Below, piece by piece: positions 62,372 through 64,000 of a stretch of 64,000 bases of DNA (positions are counted from its first letter, which is position 1; every line of letters begins with the position of its first letter). Both the position numbers and the translations under genes were made by a program. The notes under the pieces are model-generated. The model saw only the letters and a program-made list of their open reading frames with translations. It was not told the origin of the DNA and searched no databases. Source of the DNA: Orychophragmus violaceus (taxonomy: Eukaryota; Streptophyta; Magnoliopsida; Brassicales; Brassicaceae); the NCBI GenBank assembly GCA_030180135.1, contig CM058230.1, forward strand, positions 15,873,082 to 15,937,081, read 5' to 3'.

Positions 62372-64000
62372 TGTAACGCCCCTTTCCCATTCTCCGCTGA
62401 ACGTCGAGTTGATTGGTCAACAATCAAAAAAGAACATGACCAAGTCAAACCCGAGCAAGTCAAACAGGAAATGTTCGTCACAAGACGAAGCCAGAGACAT
62501 ATCAGTATGAGCCAAAGGCTCGCACTGACCCGTCCTTGACCACGCTATCCTCACTTTCGTTGTACAAAGCTTCACAACTTGTACCACTTCCGTGAGCTGT
62601 GTAGGTTTGGACTAAACACGATTTCAGGGAAGATTGTTCATTTCTAAGTAATCAAACGTTTACATAACATTTAACGCAATTATAAAATATATTGCCAATA
62701 ATGGAAAACCAACAATCAAATCTCTATACAAAATTGGCGCCAAAGCCGAACCGAGAGAAAACCCAAAATCATCGAATCAAAACTCCGCCACAAGTGATCC
62801 CGAAATTACACCGAGGACCTCCTGCGTCCGTCGCTGCTAAACCTGAAGAAAAAAAACACAAAAGAGTCTAATGAGCGATCTAAGATCACCCAGGGAGACG
62901 GCTCCCAACTACGGCTTCTAGTCTATCTAATCTCTACTATTTCCCGCCCGAAAACCCCAAAATAACACACAACAAAGATAACGGTCGATCACGCACTACC
63001 ACATCGTTTCAAACCCACAACACACAAGCACTTGCCAAAAAAAGAGAAAGCGATTAAAGAAATTAGGAGCACTGCGGCACATACTCTCGATTAAAACTCG
63101 ATTTATCTATCGCGCAACACAAACCAACACACGCAAATACTGGGCCCTTACCATCTCGGTAACTTCCACGGGTTTACATCGCTACCGACATGGTAACTAA
63201 CCCTCGACTCCTAGTTGTAAACACGAAGTCTCATGACCTAGGACACTGTTCTCAGTCCATCGATACGCAGTGACTCGGGCAACCCCACGGTAACCTAAGT
63301 TTCCATGCGATTCAGCCCTAGGACATGACCCTGTATTCTCCGAACCACACACCTAATGGCGTCACTTAGTAGGTTAACGCCATAACCGAAATCACCACCC
63401 GAAGGCACACGATCCGATTAGGCAACTACCCGAGGATCCAATCGGGACGGAAGTACCGGAACGTATTCAAAACCTAGACTTGCGGGATCTAACGCACCCT
63501 AGAGTGTTAGTGCAGAAATGTAAACACACAGACTTGATCGGACTCTGGCAATCATACACAATAAATAAATGACAACGAGTACAACACGGTGTCCCGCAAG
63601 TCTACACACACACACACCATCACCTCCACTCCGACTCGATGTCGTACCGAGTCAGCAGCTACGAACTTAACCGGCCCCGTGACCGAGTTAAGTGTCCACA
63701 TGAAATGCTCAGCCCAACACTGAGACGATCTAACAGACCTGCACAGAAAGCTCAACAACAACCACACAACAACACAACCAAATACGCAAGCAGGCCTATT
63801 AGGGTTTCTAGCATCTTTTAATCCGTTTTTGTCCGCTACCTTGGATTAACAAATTGCTAACCCGTAGACGGCTCACCTTGGATTAACCCGAACACAAACC
63901 ACAACAAGAATCGGTCGGAGTCAACGCGTTGACCAGCATTGACCACATCGTTGACTGGCGTTGACCGATTGAATGTTGACTTTAACCATTGACCACGCTT
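62372..64000 (-). repeat. LTR-like region (5' LTR of a minus-strand gypsy element), runs off the window
   Basis: Starts TGTAACGCCCC next to the primer-binding site. No gene found in 1.63 kb. The last 80 bp hold a cluster of TTGAC words. The right end is outside the window, so the paired LTR cannot be verified. Confidence 0.5.
63917..63995. promoter_or_regulatory. W-box (TTGAC) cluster
   Basis: Seven TTGAC cores within about 80 bp (six forward, one reverse at AGTCAAC), most as TTGACC/TTGACT, the consensus bound by WRKY factors. More GTCAA words occur at 62410-62465. Confidence 0.4.

Noticed and set aside
51362..64000. Single gypsy element spanning LTR 51362-52632 and LTR 62372-64000
   Set aside because: Both edges have the right orientation and share terminal TGTAACG, but the two LTR-like regions do not align by eye, so I do not claim they are partners.
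1..64000. tRNA, rRNA or other structured RNA genes
   Set aside because: I saw no cloverleaf, B-box-containing tRNA or rRNA segment; the only tRNA-like words are primer-binding sites of LTR elements.

Overview
The window is plant nuclear DNA, most likely from a Brassicaceae species. This rests on major latex protein-like (MLP) genes, two Athila/Tat-like Ty3/gypsy elements primed by tRNA-Asp, a CACTA element starting CACTACAAGAAAA and a Stowaway-type MITE. The species is not determined. Almost everything outside about 7.2-18.4 kb is transposable element sequence, nested several layers deep.

Layout. 1-3120: 3' end of a gypsy element (G1) with its 1551-bp LTR, inserted into a Ty1/copia element (C1, 3121-7200) whose gag, protease and 5' LTR are therefore missing. 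7201-18408: host region. It holds a hAT-type element (7346-8494) that contains a whole plant gene, two related three-exon MLP-like genes on the minus strand (9891-10751, 13703-14560), decayed MLP copies, a 54-codon membrane-peptide ORF with its own TATA box (11548-11712), a Stowaway MITE and a second hAT element. 18409-26576: non-autonomous CACTA element, split 36 bp from its left end by an LTR retrotransposon (A, 18445-23744) that lacks pol. About 26.7-47.14 kb: one L1-type LINE split by two copia elements with perfect 5-bp target duplications (TSDs). C2 (28201-35324) has near-identical LTRs but a ruined pol. C3 (38831-46554, minus strand) is intact with apparently identical LTRs. 47.2-47.7 kb: an MLP remnant, showing that the 29-kb TE block landed inside an old MLP array. 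47730-51286: second, 5'-truncated LINE (minus). 51.3-64 kb: remains of minus-strand gypsy elements (C), split by a young gag-protease-only gypsy element (B, 53893-60560).

How it fits together. Three young or fairly young elements (C2, A, B) retain gag or part of it but have no usable polymerase, so they must have been mobilised in trans. C3 is a plausible donor type for copia. The most unusual signal is a repeated dyad module in gypsy elements A and B: two CGATCG-centred half-sites 20-22 bp apart (11 of 16 pairs exactly 21), about 0.1 kb upstream of the LTR TATA box and repeated through the leader, gag and 3' region. G1 carries a different but analogous cluster of four TATCGG...CCGATA dyads upstream of its TATA box.

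All calls come from reading the sequence. No database search was run.
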